A DNA stretch of 53,146 bases from Glaciecola sp. (GCA_023268935.1 JALRKK010000019.1:1-53146); one strand, 5' to 3'; shown: positions 40,280 through 49,273, counted from the first letter of the stretch. The notes: generated from the sequence alone by a model not told the origin. Translations and numbers: made by a program.

Positions 40280-41302
40280 ATGAGCACTAACCATTTTCAT
40301 CGTCGATTTAGTGTCGCCCCAATGCTGGATTGGACCGACCGTCACTGTCGTTACTTTTATCGACAAATGACCCAGTATGCGCTCTTATACACTGAAATGG
40401 TCACCACTGGCGCGATCATTCACGGCAAGGGAGATTTTTTAGGATTTAATGACGCTGAGCATCCGGTCGCTTTACAATTGGGAGGCTCAGATCCTGGTGC
40501 GATGGCAGAATGCGCCGCCCAAGCTCAAGAACAGGGCTATGATGAGGTCAACATCAATGTCGGCTGTCCCTCTGATCGAGTGCAAAATGGGGCGTTTGGC
40601 GCCTGTCTGATGGCAATGCCTGAGACCGTTGCTCAGTGTATCCAAGCGATGCAAGCGCAAGTTGACATTCCCGTGACGGTTAAGTCGCGGATTGGTATCG
40701 ATGATATGGATGAATATGAAGATCTGACTCGTTTTATCCAAATCGTCGCTGACGCAGGGTGTAACACGTTTATTGTGCATGCGCGCAAAGCTTGGCTCAA
40801 GGGTCTAAGCCCCAAAGAAAATCGAGACATTCCACCCTTGATGTACGATAGAGTCTATCAGCTCAAACAACAATTCCCTGAACTGCACATTGGTATTAAT
40901 GGTGGAATCAACAATCACGTGGATGGTCTTGCCCACTTAGAGCACGTTGACGAAGTCATGCTGGGCCGTGAAGTGTATGCTAATCCTTATTGTTTGGCTG
41001 AGGTTGATGCTCTATATTACGGCGATAATCATAGTGCGCCAAGTCGAGCTGATGTGGTTGAGAGTATGTATCGTTATACCAAAGAGTATCTCAGCGATGG
41101 TGGACGAGTATGGCATATTGCAAGGCACATGCTAGGCCTGTTTCAAGGTCAACCTGGTGGTAAAGTCTGGCGTCGTTATTTGAGCCAAAATGCGATAAAA
41201 GGTGAAGTATCAGCGGATGTACTGTTGGACGCTCATGCCGAAATGGAAGCGACTAAAGCGCGTGCCTTGGTATTTCAGGCCGAAAAAATAAGATCGTCTT
41301 AG
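40280..41302 (+). CDS. dusA: tRNA-dihydrouridine(20/20a) synthase DusA
   Basis: A 340-residue FMN enzyme that reduces U20 and U20a in the tRNA D-loop. The TIM-barrel N-terminus SVAPMLDWTDRHCRYFYRQM and the catalytic cysteine loop GCPSDRVQNGAFGACLM (about residues 94-110) identify DusA. In E. coli the next gene is pspG; here the next units are driven by sigma-54-type promoters, which makes this neighbourhood informative. Confidence 0.96.
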   Translation: MSTNHFHRRFSVAPMLDWTDRHCRYFYRQMTQYALLYTEMVTTGAIIHGKGDFLGFNDAEHPVALQLGGSDPGAMAECAAQAQEQGYDEVNINVGCPSDRVQNGAFGACLMAMPETVAQCIQAMQAQVDIPVTVKSRIGIDDMDEYEDLTRFIQIVADAGCNTFIVHARKAWLKGLSPKENRDIPPLMYDRVYQLKQQFPELHIGINGGINNHVDGLAHLEHVDEVMLGREVYANPYCLAEVDALYYGDNHSAPSRADVVESMYRYTKEYLSDGGRVWHIARHMLGLFQGQPGGKVWRRYLSQNAIKGEVSADVLLDAHAEMEATKARALVFQAEKIRSS

Positions 41303-41394
41303 TCTTTTTGAACCGGCAAAGAATGACAGTTGTCACTTATTTCCTTTCCCCCTTTCCTTAATTAATGAAACTTAACCAAAATGTGGTGTTTTTT

Positions 41395-41421
41395 ACTAAC
41401 TAGCATGGTCAAAAAAGCTAA
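41395..41421 (+). promoter_or_regulatory. Candidate PspF-like upstream activating site, copy 1
   Basis: ACTAACTA (41395-41402), three bases, then TGGTCAAAAAAGCTAA (41406-41421). The TGGTC start lies 89 bp before the GG of the -24 element at 41495. The same composite recurs at 42111-42135 before the second sigma-54 promoter. Two CTAA(C/T) half-sites are spaced by about two helical turns. I infer an enhancer-binding protein site, PspF being the natural candidate. Confidence 0.6.
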
Positions 41422-41493
41422 TCCAGGCTTTATGTGCGGATGTTTAAAATAAAAAGACTAAGTAAAATATAGGTTTACGATTTTTTTCAGAAT

Positions 41494-41509
41494 TGGCACA
41501 ACCTTAGCA
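41494..41509 (+). promoter_or_regulatory. Sigma-54 (-24/-12) promoter for the secreted small protein
   Basis: TTGGCACAACCTTAGCA (from 41493) has the invariant GG at 41495-41496 and GC at 41507-41508 with exactly ten bases between, and TTGGCAC is the full -24 consensus. Transcription would begin near 41520, about 55 bases before the ATG at 41575. Confidence 0.75.
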
Positions 41510-41574
41510 ATAGTTAATACGACTTAAACAATATGATGTAAATATTGTGATTAACTTGCTAAAAAGGTATGACC

Positions 41575-41892
41575 ATGACTGTTACCACAAAACTTGCCAA
41601 ATCCATTATCGCTTCAGTTTTTTTAATGACTGCATCGGCTGCAGCGAACGCTCAAACCGAGCAAACCGTTCCATTAAACACATATGTGAATATAATGACG
41701 CAACATACAACAGCATTGAATTCACAGGACGTACATTTTGGCGCGATGCAATCTGTCGCCAATACAGCACACCAATTTTTGTTAGACGACCAACCACAGT
41801 TTGCGCCGACCATCAATGTGATTGACATTGTACAAAACACTATTGCCTCGGACGTTAAAGCGCTTAAAGATACTGCAGACGAGGCTGAATAA
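41575..41892 (+). CDS. Small secreted protein of unknown function
   Basis: A 105-residue protein with a clear signal peptide (KLAKSIIASVFLMTASAAANA, cleavage likely at ANA-Q). The mature part of about 80 residues is acidic, helical in appearance, free of cysteine, and I do not recognise it. I chose the ATG at 41575: AAGG lies seven bases upstream, whereas an in-frame ATG at 41569 sits directly on that site. It is the first gene behind a sigma-54 promoter beside dusA, where E. coli has pspG, so an envelope-stress role is the working inference. Confidence 0.75.
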   Translation: MTVTTKLAKSIIASVFLMTASAAANAQTEQTVPLNTYVNIMTQHTTALNSQDVHFGAMQSVANTAHQFLLDDQPQFAPTINVIDIVQNTIASDVKALKDTADEAE

Positions 41893-41894
41893 TA

Positions 41895-42023
41895 ATGTTT
41901 TTCATAGACTTAGTGTGGTTGTTTAGTGCGCCAATCCTTGCCTTTGTTGCTGCAGTAGGTTTATGGATGAGCAGTTTAAAAATTCCACATCATATTTGTA
42001 CATTGAAACGTCGCTGGTGGTAA
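41895..42023 (+). CDS. 42-residue membrane peptide, unknown
   Basis: An open frame of 42 codons beginning two bases after the previous stop. One hydrophobic helix (about residues 3-26) is followed by a basic, tryptophan-ending tail (LKRRWW), giving a likely cytosolic C-terminus. GAGG ten bases before the ATG may serve as ribosome site. A strong terminator follows 37 bases later. It is in the position of E. coli pspG relative to dusA and also ends basic, but is half the length; no sequence match is claimed. Confidence 0.55.
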   Translation: MFFIDLVWLFSAPILAFVAAVGLWMSSLKIPHHICTLKRRWW

Positions 42024-42059
42024 TCACCGCGATAAAGTACTTCTCTCACACTCCCTTTG

Positions 42060-42082
42060 GCCACCATCTCGGTGGCTTTTTT
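42060..42082 (+). terminator. Rho-independent terminator of the first sigma-54 unit
   Basis: GCCACC and GGTGGC form a GC-rich stem around ATCTC, followed by TTTTTT. It closes the unit of the secreted protein and the 42-residue peptide. Confidence 0.88.
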
Positions 42083-42110
42083 ATGTCTAAAATCTAGTTT
42101 TAAATATTTA

Positions 42111-42135
42111 ACTAACTATTGGTCAAAAACGCTAA
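42111..42135 (+). promoter_or_regulatory. Candidate PspF-like upstream activating site, copy 2
   Basis: ACTAACTA (42111-42118), one base, then TGGTCAAAAACGCTAA (42120-42135), 15 of 16 identical to copy 1. The TGGTC start is 90 bp before the -24 GG at 42210, nearly the same distance as in copy 1. CTAACT occurs twice, 20 bp apart. Confidence 0.6.
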
Positions 42136-42179
42136 CTTGCAAACCCTCTGTATTACTTGGTTTTCATCCTTTCAAATAA

Positions 42180-42209
42180 AAGTATTTAAGATCAATGGTT
42201 TAAATACTT
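42180..42209. repeat. Perfect 10-bp inverted repeat abutting the -24 element
   Basis: AAGTATTTAA (42180-42189) and TTAAATACTT (42200-42209) are exact inverted copies with a ten-base spacer; the right arm runs into the TTGGCA of the sigma-54 promoter. It could be an operator or a bending site. It is not present in the first promoter. Confidence 0.5.
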
Positions 42210-42224
42210 GGCATGAGGATTGAA
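42208..42224 (+). promoter_or_regulatory. Sigma-54 (-24/-12) promoter for the PspC-domain gene
   Basis: TTGGCATGAGGATTGAA places GG at 42210-42211 and, ten bases later, GA at 42222-42223 where the consensus is GC. TTGGCA and TTG are otherwise consensus. The start would be near 42235, 49 bases before the ATG. Confidence 0.6.
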
Positions 42225-42283
42225 TTACTTAAACAGAAAAGTAGTTTCAACAACTCACGTAAGACTCGATAAAGGAGACTAAA

Positions 42284-42490
42284 ATGAATGTACATAAATG
42301 CGATACTCGATTGTACCGTGATGCTAGCAACCCTCTAATTAGTGGGGTTTGTAGTGGCATTGCAAAACGCTTTAATCTTGATGCTATCTGGGTCAGAGTG
42401 GCAGCCATCGCACTCTTCCTGTTTGCTCCGACAGCCATAGCATTGGGTTATATACTAGGGATCTTGTTTTTGCGCAAGCGCTATGCATAA
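42284..42490 (+). CDS. PspC-domain envelope stress protein
   Basis: A 68-residue single PspC domain: N-terminal LYRDASNPLISGVCSGIAKRF, then DAIWVRVAAIALFLFAP and a second hydrophobic segment, ending in basic FLRKRYA. PspC proteins are inner-membrane partners of PspA/PspB in the phage-shock response. A strong AAGGAG site lies seven bases before the ATG. It has its own sigma-54-type promoter and terminator; pspA, pspB and pspF are not in the window. It may act as an additional PspC, or in the toxin-immunity branch of the response. Confidence 0.85.
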   Translation: MNVHKCDTRLYRDASNPLISGVCSGIAKRFNLDAIWVRVAAIALFLFAPTAIALGYILGILFLRKRYA

Positions 42491-42550
42491 TGTCAAAATA
42501 GATAAAAACTATGAAGTAAATCAGAAATTTGTCACATAAAAACGCGCAAA

Positions 42551-42579
42551 ATGATGCTATGCTATCAGCATCATTTTTG
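42551..42579 (+). terminator. Rho-independent terminator after the PspC-domain gene
   Basis: ATGATGCT (42551-42558) pairs with AGCATCAT (42567-42574) around an eight-base loop, followed by TTTT. The stem is AT-rich, so termination may be partial and feed the DUF2333 gene. Confidence 0.65.
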
Positions 42580-42593
42580 TGCTAGGGAATGCC

Positions 42594-43583
42594 ATGCCAG
42601 AATCCTTTAATTTCAAGAACATCGGTTTTGCGACACTCGCTATTATTCTTATTTTAACTATCATTGGTTGGGTTTGGAGTTGGTCGCCAGCAACCTTTTC
42701 GGTAAAAGACGTTGTTGCAGAACAAGCAAATGCGCTACAAGTAGAACCGGTTGTTGGTTTTGCCACAACTACCGCCGTTATCGAAGTGGGTGATATTTTG
42801 CTTCATAAAACCGGTGGCTATCTGAGTAACGATATTGCTCCTCCGGGGGTACTGATGGACAATATGCCAGCATGGGAATTTGGCGTGCTAGAGATGTTAC
42901 GCGATGTCACTTTGGCGTTGCGTAAAGATTTTTCTCGATCGCAATCACAGTCGGTTGAAAATGAATTTTTGGTCAAAGCACAGCCTAATCTCAATATCGA
43001 TAGCACCAAATGGATTTTGCCTTCTGCTGAATCTCAATATGGTGAGGCGATTGATCTGATCAAAGCTTATCGTCTAGCGCTAACTCAACAACAGGCGAGC
43101 AGTCAATTTTTTGCTAGAGCAGACAATCTACGCGATTATCTTAAAGAAGTCGAAAAGCGATTGGGCTCCATGTCACAAAAGCTCAGTGCTAGCGTTGGGG
43201 CAGATGTTATCAACACAGATTTAGCTGGAGATGCTAAAGCATCTCAGTCGACGCCAACCCCCATGCAACTGACCAACAAAACAAGTTGGTTCAAAATTGA
43301 CGATAATTTTTATCAAGCTCGCGGAATGGCTTGGGCGTTATTACACATTTTACGCGGCATCGAAATGGACTTTCGCGATATTTTAGTCAACAAAAATGCC
43401 TTGGTTAGCCTGCGACAAATTATTCGCGAACTCGAAGCGACCCAAGATACGGTGTGGAGTCCTATGATTTTGAACGGCAGCGGTTTTGGTATGCTCGCAA
43501 ATCATTCATTGGTCATGGCTAACTATATATCTAGAGCCAATGCAGGCATCATTGAACTGGCAGAATTACTCAATCGAGGCTAA
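42594..43583 (+). CDS. DUF2333-family inner-membrane protein
   Basis: A 329-residue protein with one N-terminal transmembrane helix (about residues 10-29) and a long, mostly helical periplasmic part (VGDILLHKTGGYLSNDIAPPGVLMDNMPAWEFGVLEMLRD is the family core). Function is unknown. I chose the ATG at 42594 with AGGG six bases upstream rather than an in-frame GTG at 42579. It lies directly downstream of the PspC-domain gene and upstream of an outer-membrane barrel. Confidence 0.82.
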   Translation: MPESFNFKNIGFATLAIILILTIIGWVWSWSPATFSVKDVVAEQANALQVEPVVGFATTTAVIEVGDILLHKTGGYLSNDIAPPGVLMDNMPAWEFGVLEMLRDVTLALRKDFSRSQSQSVENEFLVKAQPNLNIDSTKWILPSAESQYGEAIDLIKAYRLALTQQQASSQFFARADNLRDYLKEVEKRLGSMSQKLSASVGADVINTDLAGDAKASQSTPTPMQLTNKTSWFKIDDNFYQARGMAWALLHILRGIEMDFRDILVNKNALVSLRQIIRELEATQDTVWSPMILNGSGFGMLANHSLVMANYISRANAGIIELAELLNRG

Positions 43584-43614
43584 AACAATTTAATATTAAA
43601 CACATGGAATGAAA

Positions 43615-44367
43615 ATGAAAACACATATCGCAGTTGTATTATCAGGTCTCTTGTTGAGTACTACTTCTCATGCTGACACTTTGTTGGGTCTTTACGGTGG
43701 TGCTCAAATGTGGGCAATGGAAAGCGAAGGCGCGTTTTCCTCAGACGCGAATTTGGCGAGCTTTACTTTTGATGATGAACGCCAAGGTTCTTATTACTTA
43801 GCGTTTGAGCATTTTATTCCGCTGGTGCCAAATGCCAAATTAATTCAAACCAGTTTTGATACTAATGGGTTCACGGATCTATCTAGTAGCTTTACTTTTG
43901 GTGGCCAAACGTTTGCATCCGATACGCGACTAAATACCGATGTCGAAATGAGTATGACTGATCATATTTTGTACTACGAAATTCTCGATAATGATTTGGT
44001 CAGCATTGATTTGGGGATCAACGCCAAGAAGATAGATGCGACAATCAGTGTGGACGACACGGTAAATGACATCTCAGGTTCTCAAGACGTTACTGGCTAT
44101 ATTCCAATGGTCTATTCCAAAATTGAGTTTGGGATCCCTGCGACCGATTGGTCGATTTTTGCTGAAGGCAGTTATTTATCGATTGATGGCCACAGCGTGA
44201 GCGATCTCAATGCAGCCTTTGAATACCGGATTATAGATAGCCTAGCCGTGAATGTTGCCCTGCAAATTGGCGGGCGAGCAGTCACTATCGAATTGGACGA
44301 TCTTGATAACACCTACACTGATTTAGAATTCAGCGGAGTGTATGCCGGAATTGAAGTCCATTTCTAA
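43615..44367 (+). CDS. TIGR04219-family outer-membrane beta-barrel protein
   Basis: A 250-residue exported protein: signal peptide ending at SHA-D, then GLYGGAQMW and about eight alternating amphipathic strands, with the terminal GVYAGIEVHF and its C-terminal phenylalanine, the signal used by the BAM complex. This fits the TIGR04219 outer-membrane family, whose function is unknown. The ATG at 43615 has GGA six bases upstream; an in-frame ATG two codons earlier is possible. It is 31 bases after DUF2333 and probably co-transcribed. Confidence 0.8.
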   Translation: MKTHIAVVLSGLLLSTTSHADTLLGLYGGAQMWAMESEGAFSSDANLASFTFDDERQGSYYLAFEHFIPLVPNAKLIQTSFDTNGFTDLSSSFTFGGQTFASDTRLNTDVEMSMTDHILYYEILDNDLVSIDLGINAKKIDATISVDDTVNDISGSQDVTGYIPMVYSKIEFGIPATDWSIFAEGSYLSIDGHSVSDLNAAFEYRIIDSLAVNVALQIGGRAVTIELDDLDNTYTDLEFSGVYAGIEVHF

Positions 44368-44483
44368 TATCATTTTTATTTCTTTAGTCTAAAAAGTAAT
44401 AAAAAATCGTTAATTATTCTTTTCTATTATACATGAAGTCGTTTAGATTGAAGGCATAGATAACAAGGGTTAACGATTTTTTT

Positions 44484-46274
44484 ATGACAAATCCAAATGT
44501 ACCAGGTGTACTTGCTTCCGCACAACTTAGTGCCATTACGCAAGCAATTCAAGGTCTTGATAACCAACAGTTAAGTTGGGTGAGTGGCTATATTGCTGGC
44601 CTAGCATCAGCTCAAGGCGGTGGTATTGCAACCACTGAAGCACCGGCTAATCAAGCACAACTTACCGTTTTATACGGTTCACAAACTGGCAATGCCAAAG
44701 GTGTTGCACACGCGTTTGCCGAAAAAGCCAACGCTTCTGGCATAAACGCCAAAGTCGTTTCGATGGCTGATTATAAACCAAGAGCTCTAAAAGCTGAGAC
44801 GCATGTTGCAGTTATCGTATCAACTCATGGCGAAGGCGACGCACCGGATGATGCGGTTGAATTGCACGAATTTGTCGCCAGCAAAAAAGCGCCTAAGCTC
44901 GTTAATACCAAATACGCAGTGCTTGGGTTAGGTGATACAAGTTATGAATTTTTCTGCCAAACGGCGAAAGATTTTGACTCAAGACTTGCCGCGCTTGGTG
45001 CGACAGCTGTTGCTGAACGAGTTGATTGTGACGTGGATTATGCCCAAGCTTCAGCTGCCTGGATGGACAGTGTTATCGCAGCAATAAAAGACGATTTTAA
45101 TCAGTCAGTCGCAACGGTAGCTACCACTCTCTCAGCAGCTAATGCACCAGTTGCCACGTCTCAATACAACAAGCAAAACCCGTTCACAGCGTCCCTGATA
45201 GAGAGTCTAAAAATCACCGGTCGGGATTCAATCAAAGACATTCGCCATATTGAAATTAGTTTAGAAGACTCAGGCATTCAATACCAAGTAGGCGACGCCC
45301 TTGGTGTGTATTTTAGCAACTCTGATGATGTGGTGAATCGCATATTAGCGGCATTGACCTTAGATGGATCAGCCGAGGTTGAGGTCGCAGGGGAAACTTT
45401 GCCACTGAATATTGCTTTGGCTGACAAACTAGAATTGACGCTATCGTACCCAACGTTTATTAGTAAGTTGGCAGAAAGCACAGGTGCAGAATCGTTAAAA
45501 GTGCTTTTAGAAGATAAAGCCGCACTGCGCGAATACATCGCAGACCGTCAAATTGTTGATATTATTATTGATCATCCAGTCTCGTGTTCTGCGCAACAAC
45601 TCGTGGATGCATTGCGTCCAATCACCCCGCGTCTGTATTCAATTGCTTCTTCGCAAAGTGAAGTGGAAGATGAAGTACATTTGACGGTTGCTTTAGTCGA
45701 ATACGATGAGTTTGGCTTCACCCATCAAGGTGGAGCATCAGGATATCTTGGCAAACGTTTGGCAGAAGGCGATACGGTTAAAGTCTATGTTGAACCAAAT
45801 AATAATTTCCGATTACCTGACGATCCTAATGCTCCAATCATTATGATTGGCCCAGGTACCGGCATAGCGCCATTCAGAGCATTCATGCAAGAGCGTGATG
45901 CACAAGGTGCTGGAGGTGATAATTGGTTATTCTTTGGCAATCCACATTTTACTCAAGATTTTCTGTATCAAACAGAATGGCAAGGATACAAAAAGTCGGG
46001 CTTGTTAAGTCGTGTGTCTCTTGCATGGTCACGTGATCAAGAAGAAAAGATCTATGTACAACACCGCCTGCTTGAACAGGGCGCAGAAGTCTATGCATGG
46101 CTTGAGCGCGGGGCACATGTTTATGTTTGTGGTGATGCAACGCATATGGCAAAAGACGTAGAAAATGCGCTACTCACTATTTATCAAACCCATGGCAAGC
46201 TGTCTGAAGCGGATGCCAAACAAGCGCTACTAGCTCTGCGCAAAGCCAAACGTTATCAGAAGGATGTTTACTAA
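44484..46274 (+). CDS. cysJ: Sulfite reductase (NADPH) flavoprotein alpha-component
   Basis: A 596-residue diflavin reductase. An FMN-binding flavodoxin domain ([11 protein letters not shown] near 72-82, [10 protein letters not shown]) is followed by the FAD and NADPH domains ([24 protein letters not shown]) and ends in the typical YQKDVY. It passes electrons from NADPH to CysI. The final TAA overlaps the cysI ATG by one base. The 116-bp upstream region would carry CysB control, but no clear promoter is assigned. Confidence 0.97.
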   Translation: MTNPNVPGVLASAQLSAITQAIQGLDNQQLSWVSGYIAGLASAQGGGIATTEAPANQAQLTVLYGSQTGNAKGVAHAFAEKANASGINAKVVSMADYKPRALKAETHVAVIVSTHGEGDAPDDAVELHEFVASKKAPKLVNTKYAVLGLGDTSYEFFCQTAKDFDSRLAALGATAVAERVDCDVDYAQASAAWMDSVIAAIKDDFNQSVATVATTLSAANAPVATSQYNKQNPFTASLIESLKITGRDSIKDIRHIEISLEDSGIQYQVGDALGVYFSNSDDVVNRILAALTLDGSAEVEVAGETLPLNIALADKLELTLSYPTFISKLAESTGAESLKVLLEDKAALREYIADRQIVDIIIDHPVSCSAQQLVDALRPITPRLYSIASSQSEVEDEVHLTVALVEYDEFGFTHQGGASGYLGKRLAEGDTVKVYVEPNNNFRLPDDPNAPIIMIGPGTGIAPFRAFMQERDAQGAGGDNWLFFGNPHFTQDFLYQTEWQGYKKSGLLSRVSLAWSRDQEEKIYVQHRLLEQGAEVYAWLERGAHVYVCGDATHMAKDVENALLTIYQTHGKLSEADAKQALLALRKAKRYQKDVY

Positions 46275-47977
46275 TGAGTGATTCAAAGAACCTAATCGTT
46301 GAGGGTAAACTCGCTGATAACGAGCGCATCAAAGGCGAGAGTAATTTCTTGCGCGGGACCATTGCGAACGATTTGCAAGATGATATGACAGGTGGTTTCA
46401 CCTCGGATAACTTTCAATTAATTCGTTTTCACGGCATGTATCAGCAAGATGACCGTGATATTCGCCCAGAGCGCATCAAGCAAAAACTAGAGCCATTACA
46501 CAATGTCATGCTTCGTGCGCGTTTGCCTGGTGGTGTTATTACACCTAAGCAATGGTTGGCGATTGATGAATTTGCTGACTCTCATACCATCTATGGCAGT
46601 ATTCGACTGACGACACGTCAAACATTTCAGTTCCATGGTGTCCTGAAGCCACATATTAAATTGATGCATCAAACTCTGAACAAAATCGGGATTGATTCGA
46701 TTGCAACAGCCGGTGATGTGAACCGAAACGTGTTGTGTACCTCAAATCCGGAAACCTCAAAAGTCCATCAAGAGGCATACGCATGGGCGGTAAAAATCAG
46801 TGAACATTTGTTGCCGCGCACTAAGGCATATGCTGAGGTATGGCTTGATGAAGAAAAAGTGGAAACCACTGAAGAACCGATTTTAGGTAATAACTACTTA
46901 CCCCGTAAGTTCAAAACGACAGTGGTCATTCCGCCGCAGAACGATGTGGACGTGCATGCGAACGATTTGAGCTTTGTTGCGATTGCACAAGGTGATGAGT
47001 TAGTGGGTTTTAATGTGCTCGTCGGGGGGGGCTTAGCCATGACCCACGGTGATCATAGTACGTTTCCACGCAAAGCTGATGACTTTGGCTTTATCCCATT
47101 AGAACATACGTTGGCGGTTGCTGAGGCCGTTGTCACGACGCAGCGCGATTGGGGTAATCGGGTGAATCGCAAAAATGCCAAAACCAAATATACCCTTGAG
47201 CGAGTCGGTGTTGAAACTTTTAAGAGCGAAGTCGAAAAACGTGCTGGAGTGACTTTTGCACCCTCTGCAGAGTATACATTCACAGGGCGCGGTGATCGCT
47301 TTGGTTGGGTCGAAGGCGTTGACGGCAATTACCACTTAACATGTTTTATCGAAAATGGCCGGATTCTTGATTATCCAGAAAAAACCTTAAAAACCGGTTG
47401 TCGCGAGATCGCCAAAATCCATACGGGTGAGTTCCGTATGACAGCGAACCAAAATTTGGTGATTGCTCAGGTTGCACCAGAGCATAAAACCCAGATTGAA
47501 GCGCTGGCCAAACAGCACGGATTAATGCCTGACGTCTCAAAACAACGCACAGATTCTATGGCGTGTGTTTCTTTACCAACATGTCCATTAGCGATGGCGG
47601 AAGCGGAGCGTTACTTACCCGATGCAGTGACACAAATTGAAAGCATGTTGGCAAAACACAATTTGGCCGATGAATCGATTATTTATCGTATAACCGGATG
47701 TCCCAATGGCTGTGGCCGCGCGATGCTCTCAGAGGTAGGTCTAGTCGGCAAAGGTCCTGGTAAATACAACTTGCATCTTGGTGGTAACCGTGAAGGTACG
47801 CGAATTCCCAAAATGTATCGAGAAAATATTACTGATACTGAAATTATGAGTATCCTCGACGATTTAATTGCTCGTTGGGCAAAAGAACGAACTGAAGACG
47901 AAGCGTTTGGTGATTTTGTGGTCCGTGTTGAGATCGTTGCCCCAGTGGTGGATTCAGCGAGGGATTTTTATGCCTAG
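46274..47977 (+). CDS. cysI: Sulfite reductase (NADPH) hemoprotein beta-component
   Basis: A 567-residue sirohaem and [4Fe-4S] protein that reduces sulfite to sulfide with six electrons. The cluster cysteines are in [16 protein letters not shown] and GCPNGCGR (C-x5-C and C-x3-C). The sirohaem-binding arginines lie in [12 protein letters not shown]. It ends inside the start region of cysH (8-base overlap). Confidence 0.97.
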   Translation: MSDSKNLIVEGKLADNERIKGESNFLRGTIANDLQDDMTGGFTSDNFQLIRFHGMYQQDDRDIRPERIKQKLEPLHNVMLRARLPGGVITPKQWLAIDEFADSHTIYGSIRLTTRQTFQFHGVLKPHIKLMHQTLNKIGIDSIATAGDVNRNVLCTSNPETSKVHQEAYAWAVKISEHLLPRTKAYAEVWLDEEKVETTEEPILGNNYLPRKFKTTVVIPPQNDVDVHANDLSFVAIAQGDELVGFNVLVGGGLAMTHGDHSTFPRKADDFGFIPLEHTLAVAEAVVTTQRDWGNRVNRKNAKTKYTLERVGVETFKSEVEKRAGVTFAPSAEYTFTGRGDRFGWVEGVDGNYHLTCFIENGRILDYPEKTLKTGCREIAKIHTGEFRMTANQNLVIAQVAPEHKTQIEALAKQHGLMPDVSKQRTDSMACVSLPTCPLAMAEAERYLPDAVTQIESMLAKHNLADESIIYRITGCPNGCGRAMLSEVGLVGKGPGKYNLHLGGNREGTRIPKMYRENITDTEIMSILDDLIARWAKERTEDEAFGDFVVRVEIVAPVVDSARDFYA

Positions 47978-48704
47978 TCTTGCTACTCAGCAATTTTCGG
48001 AGTTTGAACGCTCCGATATCGCTCGCCATAATGAAGTACTCGAGAATATGTCGCCGCTGGCTCGCGTTGAGTGGGCATTTGCGAATTTGCCCGAACAAGC
48101 CATCGTTTCGTCAAGCTTTGGTGCACAATCAGCCGTCATGTTGCATTTGATTAATACGGTTGCACCTGGTACACCAGTTGTGTTGACGGATACAGGTTAT
48201 TTGTTTCCTGAAACGTATCAATTTATTGATGAGCTCAGTGAGCGTCTTACTTTAAACCTTAAGGTTTATCGTGCGCCTTGGACAGCTGCATGGCAAGAGG
48301 CTCGCTATGGAAAGCTATGGGAAAAAGGGCTTGAGGGCATCGAACAATACAACCAAATCAACAAGGTTGAGCCAATGCAGCGAGCTTTGCAAGAACTTGG
48401 TGTCGGGACTTGGTTTGCAGGATTGCGTCGTTCACAATCTCAAGGGCGCAGTCAGTTATCTGTGTTGCAAAATATTGGACAGCAAATCAAAGTTTACCCA
48501 ATTATTGATCAGTCCAATAAACAACTTCACGAATATCTTAAAGCGCATAACTTGCCCTATCATCCATTATGGGAACAAGGCTACGTGTCCATTGGTGATT
48601 GGCATACTACCCGAGCTTTAACGGATGGCATGAGCGAAGAGGATACGCGATTTAACGGTCTCAAGCGAGAATGTGGTCTGCATGAATTCGGAGATGGGAT
48701 TTAA
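47970..48704 (+). CDS. cysH: Phosphoadenosine phosphosulfate reductase
   Basis: A 244-residue enzyme that reduces PAPS to sulfite using thioredoxin. The PP-loop-like [10 protein letters not shown] is near residues 46-55 and the single catalytic cysteine is in the C-terminal KRECGLHE. The paired-cysteine iron-sulfur motifs of APS reductases are absent, which marks it as PAPS-specific. The start is the ATG at 47970 with GAGGGA about seven bases upstream; longer in-frame starts run back into cysI. Confidence 0.95.
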   Translation: MPSLATQQFSEFERSDIARHNEVLENMSPLARVEWAFANLPEQAIVSSSFGAQSAVMLHLINTVAPGTPVVLTDTGYLFPETYQFIDELSERLTLNLKVYRAPWTAAWQEARYGKLWEKGLEGIEQYNQINKVEPMQRALQELGVGTWFAGLRRSQSQGRSQLSVLQNIGQQIKVYPIIDQSNKQLHEYLKAHNLPYHPLWEQGYVSIGDWHTTRALTDGMSEEDTRFNGLKRECGLHEFGDGI

Positions 48705-48801
48705 TAGAGCTCACATTGTTTTTTGAGCACTTGCTTCCTCTCCGAAAAATACTGTTCTTGCTCACCACGCTTAAGCACCTTCGTTAGTTTGGAACCACAG
48801 T

Positions 48802-48841
48802 TTGTCATATCATTGTCATATAAGTGTAACAAACTTGTCAT
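48802..48841 (+). promoter_or_regulatory. Tandem Pho box (predicted PhoB binding sites)
   Basis: Four seven-base half-sites at an exact 11-bp period: TTGTCAT (48802), TTGTCAT (48813), GTGTAAC (48824) and TTGTCAT (48835), each separated by four AT-rich bases. The Pho box consensus is CTGTCAT, four bases, CTGTCAT. A TATAAC -10-like hexamer follows at 48855-48860, 13 bases after the last half-site, with no conventional -35, as expected for PhoB-dependent promoters. Confidence 0.75.
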
Positions 48842-48917
48842 AAAACTTGATTTTTATAACCATATGTTCTATATTTATTTCGTTGTCAGAATAAACTGGC
48901 AGCGAAGGAGTATAAAT

Positions 48918-49223
48918 ATGCGTAAATTCATTACTTTAGTAGCCCTTGTGTTAGGCTCAGGTCTTGCGCATGCTGAAACGAATAATCAATTACTAGATTG
49001 TGTGGATAAGACTAGCTTAACGTTTGATGCAAAATGTGTGGCTCAGCACATTGAGCAAAGCAGTCAGTTCCAACACGCGCAGCAAAACATCATCAATATA
49101 GCGGATGCTAATTCTGATTTTGCTGTTGCCACAATAAGTCTTGATCCCAAGACGCTAAACATTGAGATTGTCGCTCATCATGATGCTGGACAAACTGCGC
49201 TTTTGACTAAGCCGGCTCAATAA
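48918..49223 (+). CDS. Small secreted protein behind a Pho box, unknown function
   Basis: A 101-residue exported protein: signal peptide MRKFITLVALVLGSGLAHA with cleavage at AHA-E, then a mature domain of about 82 residues with two cysteines 15 apart (LLDCVDK and AKCVAQ) that could form a disulfide. I do not recognise a family. The ATG at 48918 follows GGAG by seven bases; the open frame extends far upstream but only into non-coding sequence. The tandem Pho box predicts induction by phosphate starvation. Monocistronic, with a strong terminator. Confidence 0.78.
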   Translation: MRKFITLVALVLGSGLAHAETNNQLLDCVDKTSLTFDAKCVAQHIEQSSQFQHAQQNIINIADANSDFAVATISLDPKTLNIEIVAHHDAGQTALLTKPAQ

Positions 49224-49243
49224 GATTTATATCTTAAACACAT

Positions 49244-49273
49244 AAAACCCGCACAATGTGCGGGTTTTGTTGT
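49244..49273 (+). terminator. Rho-independent terminator (probably bidirectional)
   Basis: AAAACCCGCACA (49244-49255) is the exact inverted copy of TGTGCGGGTTTT (49257-49268); the tip must open to form a small loop. A T-rich tail follows. It ends the Pho-box gene and may also stop desaturase transcripts from the other side. Confidence 0.88.
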
